Shown: positions 1-8,131 of the stretch, one piece after another
Position numbering within the stretch: position 1 is the first letter of the stretch
Layout: the number at the start of each line of letters is the position of its first letter
Source of the DNA: a virus
Length of the DNA stretch: 61,225 nucleotides
IMG/VR virus record: IMGVR_UViG_3300048838_000781
Span: 1-61,225 of that record
Direction: 5' to 3' (one strand)
Made by a program: the position numbers and the translations under genes
Notes under the pieces: model-generated
What the model was told of the DNA's origin: nothing
What the model saw: the letters and a program-made list of their open reading frames with translations, nothing else
Database searches by the model: none

Positions 1-179
1 TCGAGGCGACGCCACCCCCGGCCGACCCGATCCCGCGCAGCGGCCAACCCGACCTCGGCGAGGTGCGCGGGCAGGAGGGTGCGCGGCGAGCGCTCGAGAT
101 CGCCGCCGCCGGCGGCCACAATCTCCTCGGGTTGTGTTCTGGACCTGGCGAAGATATCGACCCCGCCAAGACCCTTTGA
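1..179 (+). pseudogene. comM: comM (YifB) 5' part, interrupted by prophage
   Basis: The frame that opens at base 3 reads GQEGARRALEIAAAGGHNLL and then runs into phage DNA, stopping at 177-179. This is the conserved stretch of ComM/YifB just before the Walker A loop. ComM is an AAA+ hexameric helicase that drives branch migration during natural transformation. The Walker A part (GPPGGGKT) is missing here and lies in frame at the other end of the window (61099 onward). The start of the gene is beyond the window edge. The host gene is therefore disrupted in this lysogen; identification is firm because both halves match one conserved motif. Confidence 0.93.
108..146. other. attL, left prophage junction
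   Basis: Host comM sequence runs to base 125; phage sequence starts after the CT at 126-127. The same CT is at 61099-61100 on the right. Joining 1-127 to 61101 onward restores codons for N-L-L-L-V-G ahead of Walker A. The identity shared by the two junctions is only this dinucleotide, as expected for a serine recombinase, which makes 2-bp staggered cuts. Arm lengths are estimated. Confidence 0.85.
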
Positions 180-575
180 TTACAGCGCCTTGAGAAAGTC
201 CGACGCAGATCGCAAGGCAGCCTGGGCCCGCATGAGGGCGTCTACGAGTCGAGCGCCAGAGTCTCGGTGCTCAAGCGTCCGCGGCCGAAACCGAACGTGA
301 TCCAACCGCGGCAGAACGCGAGTAATCCATCGCTGAACCTGCTCGATCTCGTCGTCCTTGGCCTGCCCATCCGCCAGCGCACTCGCTCGTCTCAGGAGCC
401 GATCGAGGTCGCTCTCAAGCGCTCCGACGACCGTCCGATAACTGCGTACGTCTCTCAGGAACGAATCGATGTCGGACCTCTTGACTCCAGTCGGCTCTAG
501 GGGCACGCATTCGATCTGGACGAGAACCCACGGTTCGATCGAGTCCAACAGGGAGACCTGTTTCATTGAGGCCAT
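180..575 (-). CDS. hypothetical protein, left-end accessory gene
   Basis: I do not recognise this 131-aa protein. The start is placed at the ATG at 575 (MASMKQVSLLDSIEPWVLVQ); a longer frame to 620 exists, but its first residues look non-coding. The middle (about residues 35-100) is rich in charged residues and probably helical. It is the first gene inside attL and lies on the opposite strand to its neighbour at 755, so it is transcribed on its own toward the comM stump. The position suggests a lysogenic accessory gene, but nothing in the sequence shows what it does. Confidence 0.5.
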   Translation of the reverse strand: MASMKQVSLLDSIEPWVLVQIECVPLEPTGVKRSDIDSFLRDVRSYRTVVGALESDLDRLLRRASALADGQAKDDEIEQVQRWITRVLPRLDHVRFRPRTLEHRDSGARLVDALMRAQAALRSASDFLKAL

Positions 576-754
576 TGTACGCCTGCCACCTGGTAGGGTG
601 ATCCTGCCCCGAGCTGGCAAGGTGACGGGAACGCCGCGTCGCTCGGGCTCCTACGCGGTCGCCGCACGACCGGCGGAAGCCGCGCCAAATCGCAACGAAA
701 CGTAGTCCAATTGGAGGTCGCCAACCCAACCGAGACGCGATAGCCTCAAGATGC

Positions 755-2644
755 ATGAACAAGCTGAAGTTGAAGATTTCTGGCTGGCTAGTGGCAGCTG
801 GAGGCGCCCTCATCGGTGGCCACAGGTTCTCGAGTCTTTCAGAGACGATCCGGGTGATCCTCGTGATCACCGGTGCTTGCCTGGTGCTGATCGCCCTCGC
901 CGTAGCCGTTTCAGCGGGGAGGTCACGACTTTCGGACTTGGCAGCCTGGCTTCGCATTGCGTCACGCAGAGGATCCAGGGTCAGGACCAGACTCTTCAAG
1001 GTCCTTGCAGATGTTGTTTTCGTCGGCGTGAGCCTCATCCTAGCTCTCGCTCTCGTCTCGCCGAACCTGCTCGGGCTCGGTTGGGTAGGCGTGGGCATCA
1101 TCTTCGTTTGGTGGCTTTCCTACAGGCGTCACCGCCGGAGGGAGCACAACCGAGAGGCGGCGACGATCCGAGTCCTGCCTAAGCTGTTTCAACTTGTCGA
1201 TCGAGCTGACCGATTCAGCGCCAGCGGATCCGATGAGCTGAAGGCGTTTATTAGGCAACTCGTTGACGAGCTTCGGCTCATTCTCGACGCAATGCACGAG
1301 CCAGATCATGGGGGTGTCGTGATCTGGGTCTACGCCCCCAGCCGAACCGAGGGCGTTCTCAACTGTTGGGCTGTGAGCCACTCGGTCGCGCACAGCGTCC
1401 CCGCAGAGGCTTTCGACTGCAGCCTCCACGCGCTACTCAGCAGCGGTAAGGATCGCATCAAGATCACATGGGGAAGTATTGCCGGATACTCCCTCGCTCG
1501 AACCGCCACATGGAAAGACCCGTATCCAGAACCCCAGCTGCTTGACACCGCGACCGACTGCCGAGCGTGCGACTACAGCTACTTGGAGCAGCTTCAGCAG
1601 GATGACCAGAAGAAGTTCATGGCCGGTTCGGTCCTGGTCACAAATCTCCGGGCTATCGACGACGACGCCAGCTGGGCCTTCGCGGGCGGGTGGCTCCTCC
1701 CGATCATCGCGATTCACCCGAAGCCTCTTTGGTTCACCGGTCTCGATCGTTTGACCTTCTGGCACGCGACTGAGGCGCTGTCGCGACTGATCCGTCGGAA
1801 CCGATCGGTACTTCCACCAGAGTGGCGATTGGCCCGAGGAGAGCGGTCGGTCTTGATCGCAGCGCTCCGGGACGATGTTGAAGAACTCGACGACGCCAGC
1901 ATCGGTGCCGCTCAGGCTACGTTTGGTCTGAGCGACCGGGAGGCGAGGTTTTCAGTCGAATCACCAACCATCCAGGCGGGGCGCAAACGGGCCAAGGACT
2001 TCGAGGAGGCTCCACTGGTCCGAGTAGACGTGTTGGACAAGTCTGGACTCGCCCATGCGTCAGGTTCTCGATGGGCCAAGGATCAGCTCGACTACCTATC
2101 CCACGGCGGTCATCCGAGCTTCGATCTTCTTGGAGATCTGTACCTCTCACGCCAACTTGCGCTGCTTGAGGATTCGGGGAGGACCAACGGCCAGCAGACA
2201 CCGGCCATCGTGGACGGTACGCTGTGCAATCACATCCTCGATGGTGTGGATCGCGACGCGAGAAGATCGGAGGTAGTCGACGAGTTGCTTCGCACGGTGG
2301 CCGAACGCCGTCCCGGAAGCATCTACGTTCTCCCCCGGCGACCTGTGGCATCCAGAGACGCACTCAAGAGGGCGGTATCTCACCTCACGCGACTCGGTTG
2401 GAAGCCCTGTCTTGACGCCACTACAAGCGAGGCCGGCGCCAAGCTGGCCGAGGAAGTCGGCGCGACATGGATTCGAATACCGAGAGACTACGTCGCCACC
2501 AGAGCTGGTGATCCTGCCCAGGTCGCCGGCTTTGAGACTTTGATCAAGGCGGCCACAACGAGGAACCTCGGTGTGATCGCATGCGGAAACCCGAGCACCG
2601 CGAGATTTCAAGTCGACGGCGTATACTGGGAAGTTGCGCGCTGA
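755..2644 (+). CDS. four-helix membrane protein with GAF-like and degenerate EAL-like regions
   Basis: 629 aa. The N-terminus holds about four hydrophobic segments (near residues 8-25, 32-55, 83-103 and 105-122), followed by an Arg-rich stretch, which puts the rest in the cytoplasm. Residues about 140-345 look GAF-like (inference). The C-terminus (about 510-629) has the rhythm of an EAL domain: HLTRLGWKPCLDAT, then GATWIRIPRDYV, then RNLGVIACGN. The EAL signature and most metal ligands are not visible, so it would be a sensor or scaffold rather than an active c-di-GMP phosphodiesterase. It sits alone on the plus strand between attL and the recombinase operon, a usual place for lysogenic-conversion or defence genes. 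Domain assignments are tentative; that it is a real membrane protein is well supported. Confidence 0.7.
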   Translation: MNKLKLKISGWLVAAGGALIGGHRFSSLSETIRVILVITGACLVLIALAVAVSAGRSRLSDLAAWLRIASRRGSRVRTRLFKVLADVVFVGVSLILALALVSPNLLGLGWVGVGIIFVWWLSYRRHRRREHNREAATIRVLPKLFQLVDRADRFSASGSDELKAFIRQLVDELRLILDAMHEPDHGGVVIWVYAPSRTEGVLNCWAVSHSVAHSVPAEAFDCSLHALLSSGKDRIKITWGSIAGYSLARTATWKDPYPEPQLLDTATDCRACDYSYLEQLQQDDQKKFMAGSVLVTNLRAIDDDASWAFAGGWLLPIIAIHPKPLWFTGLDRLTFWHATEALSRLIRRNRSVLPPEWRLARGERSVLIAALRDDVEELDDASIGAAQATFGLSDREARFSVESPTIQAGRKRAKDFEEAPLVRVDVLDKSGLAHASGSRWAKDQLDYLSHGGHPSFDLLGDLYLSRQLALLEDSGRTNGQQTPAIVDGTLCNHILDGVDRDARRSEVVDELLRTVAERRPGSIYVLPRRPVASRDALKRAVSHLTRLGWKPCLDATTSEAGAKLAEEVGATWIRIPRDYVATRAGDPAQVAGFETLIKAATTRNLGVIACGNPSTARFQVDGVYWEVAR

Positions 2645-2701
2645 GCACGACGACGTATAGATTCTGATTCTGTAGCATGAAGACCAACGAAGGAAGACGC
2701 C

Positions 2702-2902
2702 ATGGCAGCAACTGAGCCACTCAAGACCGAACCGGAGACAGGCGCGGCAAGGTTCTCAGAACCATTCCTCACCGATGTGAGGAGGTTCCTGCAGGTTCTC
2801 TCGCCGAGGTCGCACGAGCGACGGGTGTTCGAGCTCCTCTCAAAGTACAAGGACCGCGAGAAACCAGTTTCTGGTCCTGGTGGTAGGCGGGCAACCGCCT
2901 AG
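2702..2902 (+). CDS. small hypothetical protein
   Basis: 66 aa, 57 bp after the membrane protein gene and on the same strand, preceded by a good ribosome site (AGGAAG, 2692-2697). No known domain; the segment FLTDVRRFLQVLSPRSHERR is probably helical and basic. It may be co-transcribed with the 629-aa gene. Its end overlaps the end of the recombinase gene on the other strand by 4 bp. Confidence 0.55.
   Translation: MAATEPLKTEPETGAARFSEPFLTDVRRFLQVLSPRSHERRVFELLSKYKDREKPVSGPGGRRATA
2884..2901. terminator. possible bidirectional terminator hairpin
   Basis: TAGGCGG-GCAA-CCGCCTA is a perfect 7-bp stem with a GNRA-type loop, placed exactly where two convergent genes meet (66-aa gene and recombinase). 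There is no T-run on either side, so intrinsic termination is not certain. Confidence 0.4.
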
Positions 2903-4419
2903 CCTGGTAGCTGGTCGGACGCAGGCCGAGCTATCGGAGTCATTGTCACCCCAGTCACTGCCCACGGAGACGACCCGCGAACCGTGCGGCCGAGCTCATC
3001 CCGCTGCAGCGGAACTCGCTCGAGCTCGACGTCGACCCACTCGACGACCGAAGCGATCAGCCGGCGCTTCTGTGCGTCGGTGAGCCGATGCGGCGACCCG
3101 ACCACGGCTCGCACGGCGGCGGCTGCCCGGCGCAGATCGGTGCCGTCGAGCGAGGCGACGCGCACGAGAGCGACGCGGTGGCGTTCTTCGGCGGCGGCGA
3201 TCGCGGCACGGTACTCCTCGGCCCGCTCGGCGAACTCTGCTGGCGAGATCTCGCCGTCAGCGCGTAGGTCGATCAGCACGGACTGCCGGCGGCGCAGCTT
3301 CTCGATCTCGGCCGCCGCTGCGTCGGCTTCGGCCTGGACCGATCCGAGCTGCTCGGGAGCCTGTGACGCGCGGACGATCTCGTCGAGCATTTCGCCCTCG
3401 ACGAGGCGCACAAACTCAGTCCACACTGCGGCGTTGACGAGTGCCACCGAGACCCAGGGACCGCCCGGCAGCGCGTAGGAGTTCCGTCCCTTCGAACCGT
3501 CGATTGTGGGTAGCCGCCCACCGATCCGGAGCATGCCGGTGAGCATTCCGATCCGGCCGCCGCCGGTCGCACGCTCCCGCAGGGCTCGCTGAGACGCCTC
3601 CCAGGTCTCGCGATCGACGATCGCTTCGTGGGCATCGGGTACGACGATCGCTCTCGACATGTCTGGTGCGTGGTAGCGCTTGCCGGGAACCTGCTTCCAC
3701 GCACCGCTGAATGCGACGCCCAGGTAGGCGGGGTTCTTGAGGATGCTGACGACGGAGGACTTGCACCATCGGGAGCCGCGTCGCGTCCGCGAGCCGTCGG
3801 TGTTGAGCCTTCGGGCGATCTCCTTCGCCGACACCCCGGAGGCCGACCAGGCGAACATCCGCCGCACCACGGCGGCCTCGGCCGGCACGATCTGGAGCGT
3901 TCCGCGCTGCGGGTGTCCCTTGGGCGGATTCTGGTAGCCGAAGGGGCTGATCGATCCCGCGCGCTTGCCTTGCTTCGCCTTCTCACGACGCCCTCGAGTC
4001 GTCCGCTCGCGGATGCGCTCGTACTCTGCACGGTCGACCAGAGACTGGATCCCGAGCATGAAGCGATCATCGATCGAGCCAAGGTCTCGGATCGCACCCT
4101 GGACGATCACCCGCATCTGCCGCTCTCGAAGCTCACGCAGCAGGAGCGCCACCTCGAGTTCGTCGCCGCGGGTCAGCCGGCTCTGCTCGTGCACGTAGAT
4201 CGCGTCGGCTCTGAGATCGCGCACCGCGGCGAGGACCTGCTGGAGCACCGCGCGGTCCTGGACAGCGAGGGCCCCCGACTCGACGCCGCGGAACTCAGCG
4301 ATCGTGGTCCATCCGCTGCGGGTGGCTAGCTCGCGGTAGATCCGCTGCTGCGAGTCGAGGGAGGAGCCTTCGGCGGACTGGACCTCCGTCGAGACGCGGA
4401 AGAGAGCGATCACCCGCAT
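2899..4419 (-). CDS. int: large serine recombinase (phage integrase)
   Basis: 506 aa. Catalyses site-specific integration and excision by a Ser-DNA covalent intermediate. The N-terminus FRVSTEVQ carries the catalytic Ser10 with Arg8; HEQSRLTR completes the resolvase active site. A recombinase domain follows (about 150-255, with the GRREKAKQGKRAGSISPFGY linker typical of the family), then a zinc-ribbon-like region (about 270-330) and a coiled coil (about 355-420). The usual zinc-ribbon cysteines are absent: the only Cys is in SRWCKSS. It is the last gene of the leftward early operon and overlaps the upstream gene by 10 bp. The 2-bp shared sequence at the comM junctions fits this enzyme class, and no other integrase is present. 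Confidence 0.95.
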   Translation of the reverse strand: MRVIALFRVSTEVQSAEGSSLDSQQRIYRELATRSGWTTIAEFRGVESGALAVQDRAVLQQVLAAVRDLRADAIYVHEQSRLTRGDELEVALLLRELRERQMRVIVQGAIRDLGSIDDRFMLGIQSLVDRAEYERIRERTTRGRREKAKQGKRAGSISPFGYQNPPKGHPQRGTLQIVPAEAAVVRRMFAWSASGVSAKEIARRLNTDGSRTRRGSRWCKSSVVSILKNPAYLGVAFSGAWKQVPGKRYHAPDMSRAIVVPDAHEAIVDRETWEASQRALRERATGGGRIGMLTGMLRIGGRLPTIDGSKGRNSYALPGGPWVSVALVNAAVWTEFVRLVEGEMLDEIVRASQAPEQLGSVQAEADAAAAEIEKLRRRQSVLIDLRADGEISPAEFAERAEEYRAAIAAAEERHRVALVRVASLDGTDLRRAAAAVRAVVGSPHRLTDAQKRRLIASVVEWVDVELERVPLQRDELGRTVRGSSPWAVTGVTMTPIARPASDQLPG

Positions 4420-4703
4420 CGGTCAGGTGCTCTTACGTACGCCTCGAATGGCTGCGGAGGGCGGCGCGGAAGCGAGAACTCGACCCAGCCATCGCACTGC
4501 CGCGAGAGGTGCCCCACGGGCGCGTTCAGGTCGCGGATTTCCCGGCGGCAGCCAGCGTAGAAGTTGTCGACCTCGGAGAAGTGGACGTGGTTCAGCTCCA
4601 GCTCTGCCGGGTAGCAGTCCTTGGTCTGCCAGTCCTGCATCGGCTGGCCGCACCTCGGGCACGGGATCTCGGGCACGCCGTCGACGTAGTTGAACAGTCC
4701 CAT
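4410..4703 (-). CDS. small Cys-containing zinc-finger-like protein
   Basis: 97 aa. CPRCGQ near residue 15, then single Cys residues (KDCY, AGCRRE, RQCDGW), could bind one zinc. It overlaps the recombinase start by 10 bp, so the two are probably translated together. It might be a recombination directionality factor by position, but nothing in the sequence shows that; function unknown. Confidence 0.65.
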   Translation of the reverse strand: MGLFNYVDGVPEIPCPRCGQPMQDWQTKDCYPAELELNHVHFSEVDNFYAGCRREIRDLNAPVGHLSRQCDGWVEFSLPRRPPQPFEAYVRAPDRCG

Positions 4704-4711
4704 CAGTCCGC

Positions 4712-5143
4712 CTACCGTTTAGGCTCTGTATCGTCCAGCGACACCCACGAGTCGGCTTCGATCCGTGGCGGAAGCCAGCCTTCGACTCTCCCGGCTGCGT
4801 TGACTCTAAGGATGATGTAGTCGCCGAAGCCTTCCGCGTCGTCGCCATGGCACAGGAACTCGTCGGGAACGTAGTGTCCAGCCCACTTTGCGATCCTGCG
4901 GCCTTCGCTTGCCAGCCAGTAATCCCCATCGTCGCAGACTTTGTAGTGCACGTCCGCCGTGGTTCCGACGGGCCAACCCTCTACTAGCCCATCGGCGAGT
5001 CGGATCTTTGGGCACCACGAGTCGGAAACACGAAACGGGATAAGGCTGCCGTCAGTGTCTTCGCGGCCGTCCACGGTGGCGTCTTCCCAGTAACGTACCC
5101 TGGCATCTACCTCGATGTGCGTGGCCTGTTCGAGCGCGGTCAC
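4712..5143 (-). CDS. hypothetical early protein
   Basis: 143 aa, acidic and Trp-rich (RYWEDA, SWCPKI, GDYWLASEG, ADSWVSLDD). I see no known domain. Its start overlaps the end of the STAS-like gene by 4 bp and it ends 8 bp before the zinc-finger gene, so it belongs to the same leftward operon. Not a membrane protein. Confidence 0.7.
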   Translation of the reverse strand: MTALEQATHIEVDARVRYWEDATVDGREDTDGSLIPFRVSDSWCPKIRLADGLVEGWPVGTTADVHYKVCDDGDYWLASEGRRIAKWAGHYVPDEFLCHGDDAEGFGDYIILRVNAAGRVEGWLPPRIEADSWVSLDDTEPKR

Positions 5144-5820
5144 TTCCCACCTCCCTGCGCCCGCAGGCGCTCGGCACCCATGAACTTGATTCCCAGCCTC
5201 ACGAAGTAGTCGTCGTCTGGGTCAGACGACTCGACTGAGATCCTGTCCGCGTTGCCGAGATCAGCACGAACAGCACCGCCAAACACCTCCTCAAGCCATC
5301 CGGTGCCGTAGCCAGCTACCCACCCGAGATCGACCTCAACCGGCCCATTCTTGAGTGCTGGCAGCAAGACTTCCTCGCGGAACGCTTCGCCGCTGAACGG
5401 CCCTTGTTTGCGGTATCGACCGCCCGGGGCTTCGGTCCAATCCCGAACACAGATGGTAGTCTTCCCCTCCAACACCGCAAGAACCGCTCTCGCCAAGTTG
5501 TCGGTGGCGTGCTCGTGGTCCACCGAGTCCGCAATCAGGTGCGTGAGCGCAGGCTCTTCCACAATCCCGCGGATGCGCAAGAGTTTGGACTCAAGGTTGT
5601 CGATTCGCGCGACTGCCCGTCTCGCAGCATCGTCGACGTTACAGGGGCCCTCGGCACCCACTGCCGCTACAAGCGTCTGACAAGCAGATCGACACCTGGC
5701 CCTCAGCCCATGAACGGTGAGCTCCTGGTCGAACCTCTCGCGGGTCGCTGCCTCTTCCAGGCCTCGTTGCAAATTGGCAATCGTCCGCTTTAGTTGATCT
5801 AGGCGACGACGAATGCTCAC
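5140..5820 (-). CDS. STAS-like (DUF4325-type) domain protein with N-terminal coiled coil
   Basis: About 226 aa from the GTG at 5820, chosen because it forms a GTGA overlap with the stop of the upstream gene; the longer frame is an artefact. Residues 1-40 (RRRLDQLKRTIANLQRGLEE) form a coiled coil. The C-terminal part (SGEAFREEVLLPALKNGPVE, then GWLEEVFGG) matches the pattern of the STAS-like DUF4325 family, often found near ATPases or regulators. The role in the phage is unknown; possibly a protein-protein switch. Family match is moderate. Confidence 0.65.
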   Translation of the reverse strand: MSIRRRLDQLKRTIANLQRGLEEAATRERFDQELTVHGLRARCRSACQTLVAAVGAEGPCNVDDAARRAVARIDNLESKLLRIRGIVEEPALTHLIADSVDHEHATDNLARAVLAVLEGKTTICVRDWTEAPGGRYRKQGPFSGEAFREEVLLPALKNGPVEVDLGWVAGYGTGWLEEVFGGAVRADLGNADRISVESSDPDDDYFVRLGIKFMGAERLRAQGGGK

Positions 5821-6017
5821 GCAGCACGCTCCGGCTGCTGCTCCGCGAGCACCTCGACCGCCGGCGCCGACTTCCACCGCCGCATCAGGTACAGAGCCCG
5901 AGCCTTGTCTCCCGACTCGAGGGCGAGGGTGATCTCGCGCTTGAGGCGCTCCTCGGCCTCGTCGATCTCGCGCGCGATCTCGACGGCCACGGGTCCGATC
6001 TTGCTGAGTGTCTTCAT
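5817..6017 (-). CDS. small helical protein
   Basis: 66 aa from the ATG at 6017, preceded by a strong GGGAGGA ribosome site; a second ATG at 6035 makes an ATGA overlap with the HNH gene but lacks its own site. It is highly charged and helical (AREIDEAEERLKREITLALE). No domain recognised. Part of the leftward early operon. Confidence 0.65.
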   Translation of the reverse strand: MKTLSKIGPVAVEIAREIDEAEERLKREITLALESGDKARALYLMRRWKSAPAVEVLAEQQPERAA

Positions 6018-6031
6018 GGGTCCTCCCGGCT

Positions 6032-6607
6032 TCATGCCGAAGCCTCCATCTCGAGGTCGGGAACGTGGGTCCATGTGCGCCGACGGACGATGTCGTGCAC
6101 GGTGCTCGGATTCATTCCGAATGCGGCGGCGATCTTGGCGAGCGACTGCCCTTCGGATCGACGACGACGGATCTCGACTACCCGGAGAGCATTCAGCTTG
6201 GCGTTTGGATGCCGGTCACCAACTTCGAACCGGTTGAAGTGTGCACGGCCGCGGTCTCGCATGTCTGCGAGGTTGTCGGCCTGCGTTCCCACAACGAGAT
6301 GGTCGGGGCGGACGCAAGCGACGTTGTCGCAACGGTGCCGAACAACCAGACCGTAAGGGATCGGGCCGTTGACGGCAGTGAAAGCGAATCGGTGGGCCAG
6401 GTAGCGCCGCTTCCCGATGCAGAAGATCCCATACGACAGGGAACCATTGGGGCGCTTCGTTCGGTATCCCTGCCAAGTCCAGCAGTCATCGCCGGTGGGT
6501 GAGACTACTATCAGGCCGCAGAAACGCTCGATGTGATGAGCCTCGATACCCACCGACGCTCCACCCCCGCCGGCGAAGAGGTCGACGATAATCCCGCGCT
6601 CAGCCAT
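6032..6607 (-). CDS. HNH homing-type endonuclease fused to a C5-methyltransferase N-terminal stump
   Basis: 191 aa. The first 23 residues, MAERGIIVDLFAGGGGASVG plus IEA, are the start of a cytosine-C5 methyltransferase, including the SAM-binding motif I. After that the sequence switches to an HNH_3 endonuclease: DDCWTWQGY, LAHRFAF, then VVRHRCDNVACVRPDHL with catalytic His91 and the metal site. The C-terminus (KLNALRVVEIRRRRSEGQSL to VHDIVRRRTWTHV) is a helix-turn-helix DNA-binding tail common in these nucleases. None of the remaining methyltransferase is seen in the window. The simplest reading is an HNH element that invaded a methyltransferase gene and took over its start. The start overlaps the upstream stop by 8 bp. 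Confidence 0.85.
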   Translation of the reverse strand: MAERGIIVDLFAGGGGASVGIEAHHIERFCGLIVVSPTGDDCWTWQGYRTKRPNGSLSYGIFCIGKRRYLAHRFAFTAVNGPIPYGLVVRHRCDNVACVRPDHLVVGTQADNLADMRDRGRAHFNRFEVGDRHPNAKLNALRVVEIRRRRSEGQSLAKIAAAFGMNPSTVHDIVRRRTWTHVPDLEMEASA

Positions 6608-7046
6608 TGCAGAGACCCCTCCAGCGCTTGACGGCATCGCGCGCTGCGGCCTCTGAGTCATCCAGAGGCATCGCCTCCATCCAATGCCGGGAGACCTCCA
6701 TTCCCACACGCCTACCGACCAGGCGAGCCAGCTGGGCCAGCTCCAGGGCGATCTCTTCTGTCGAAATGTCACCGACCGCCAGTAGCGGAACGATCTCGAG
6801 ATCGCCAGAGGGGGACAGAACGAAGCTTCGCCAGTGCAGGCTCCGAGCAGCCTCAACACCGCAGCCCGGCGGGATAGAGGCCAGCCAGACCATTCGCGCC
6901 TTCAGGTACTCAGCATCAGCGATAGTCGCAGCGGTTCTTGCGGCATCGAGGCGACGGTTTGCCGAAGTGCTCTTCGCGCACGCTGCCGCATACCGCCGAT
7001 ACTCGGGTGTGTCTTGCCTCATCGCGAGCACGGTCGGATCAGCCAT
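6600..7046 (-). CDS. hypothetical early protein
   Basis: 148 aa, mixed helical, no motif recognised. It starts with MADPTVLAMRQDTPEYRRYA and overlaps both neighbours by 8 bp, which supports its being real and translationally coupled in the early operon. Confidence 0.65.
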   Translation of the reverse strand: MADPTVLAMRQDTPEYRRYAAACAKSTSANRRLDAARTAATIADAEYLKARMVWLASIPPGCGVEAARSLHWRSFVLSPSGDLEIVPLLAVGDISTEEIALELAQLARLVGRRVGMEVSRHWMEAMPLDDSEAAARDAVKRWRGLCNG

Positions 7047-7332
7047 TCCCCACCTCGCTCCCGGCTCGCCGCGGGTCTTTCTCCGTGATCTCCACCGCAG
7101 CTGCGAAGTACAGATTCAGCGAGACCGAATCGACGCCACCTTCGGCGGCGAGGAAGCGGGTGATCTCGTTCGCCGCTTTGACGGCGCGCCATCCCTCCCT
7201 CGCCATGGCGATTCGGAGGTGAGTCTCGGCCTCCGAGACGCGCTCCGCGTATCGCTCGCCGAGAAGCGATCGGACCTGGTCCCGGCGCTCGACCAGCATT
7301 GCTGCGAGCTCGATCGACTTGGAGAGGCTCAC
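7039..7332 (-). CDS. hypothetical helical early protein
   Basis: 97 aa from the GTG at 7332, which overlaps the stop of the ASCH gene as GTGA. Helical, charged (SKSIELAAMLVERRDQVRSL), no known domain. The frame remains open further upstream, but that part is antisense-like and lies inside the ASCH gene. Confidence 0.65.
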   Translation of the reverse strand: MSLSKSIELAAMLVERRDQVRSLLGERYAERVSEAETHLRIAMAREGWRAVKAANEITRFLAAEGGVDSVSLNLYFAAAVEITEKDPRRAGSEVGNG

Positions 7333-7793
7333 GACGCCACCTCCGAACCCGCGGCGGCCAGCTCGGGCGGCACCTCGACCTCGAACAGGCCCTGAGCGCC
7401 GCGGACCGCGAACGGCTCGAAGTCGAGGCAGATCGGCTCTGTGCACCAGCAGAAGCGGCCGAGCGAGTAGTCGCCGAGCATCCTCTCGGCGCCGGCGACG
7501 AGCGAAAGACCGAGCAGCCGATCGGTCCTGACGCAGCCGGTCAGGCGCACGAGAGCGACAGCGAGCCCAGGACGAACCACCCGATCCCACGCGATGCCGA
7601 AGTTCTCCTCCAGGTCGATGGCGATGTCCTCAGTTGCCGTTCGCTCCTCTCGCGTCCACCGCTTCGAAGCGCAGATCAGCAGCGGACCGCGATAGCCGGT
7701 GTACCAGCAGCGCGTCTCGATCCGCTTGAGCCCGGCTCGCATCAGCGAGGCCCAGGGCTCCCACAAAGACAGTGCCTTGACGATCACGTGCAC
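7329..7793 (-). CDS. ASCH domain protein
   Basis: 154 aa. The N-terminus ALSLWEPWASLMRAGLKRIE followed by TRCWYTGYRGPLLICASKRW is the ASCH signature. ASCH proteins have a PUA-like fold and are thought to bind RNA or modified nucleosides; some are RNases. Common in phage early regions. Here it lies in a run of coupled genes. The specific ligand cannot be told from sequence. Confidence 0.85.
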   Translation of the reverse strand: MHVIVKALSLWEPWASLMRAGLKRIETRCWYTGYRGPLLICASKRWTREERTATEDIAIDLEENFGIAWDRVVRPGLAVALVRLTGCVRTDRLLGLSLVAGAERMLGDYSLGRFCWCTEPICLDFEPFAVRGAQGLFEVEVPPELAAAGSEVAS

Positions 7794-8131
7794 CTCCCCG
7801 ACTCATAGGCGATCCACTCGCCGAAGGTCATACCCGTGTCGGCAACCAGGAACCGCTGGTAGCGCTCCTGCGACCGCGTGAGCTTCGGCGGCTTCGGGCT
7901 GTGATCGCGAACGAACTGCCGCCCGGCATCTGTGACCCAGTAGACGTTGTCACCACCAACCCATTCCTGCGCCACCGCGACGTCCATCAAGCCCGCGGCT
8001 ACCAGCTCCTCGCACAGCGGAAAGCTCACCGTGCGAGGCCCCGTCACGAAGCGGTTGCGGTACTCGCGCCCCCGGCCATACTCATCGAGCCCCAGCGCAT
8101 GCTGGAGGATGTGCAGCTTGGGGTCACGCAT
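7784..8131 (-). CDS. conserved phage protein, winged-helix-like
   Basis: 115 aa. ILQHALGLDEYGRGREYRNR and then LVAAGLMDVA, YWVTDAGRQF are typical of small phage proteins with a winged-helix-like arrangement (inference). It overlaps both neighbours. Function unknown. Confidence 0.7.
   Translation of the reverse strand: MRDPKLHILQHALGLDEYGRGREYRNRFVTGPRTVSFPLCEELVAAGLMDVAVAQEWVGGDNVYWVTDAGRQFVRDHSPKPPKLTRSQERYQRFLVADTGMTFGEWIAYESGRCT

Noticed and set aside
100-180. tRNA gene as integration site
   Set aside because: No tRNA-like cloverleaf at either end; both junctions are within comM codons.
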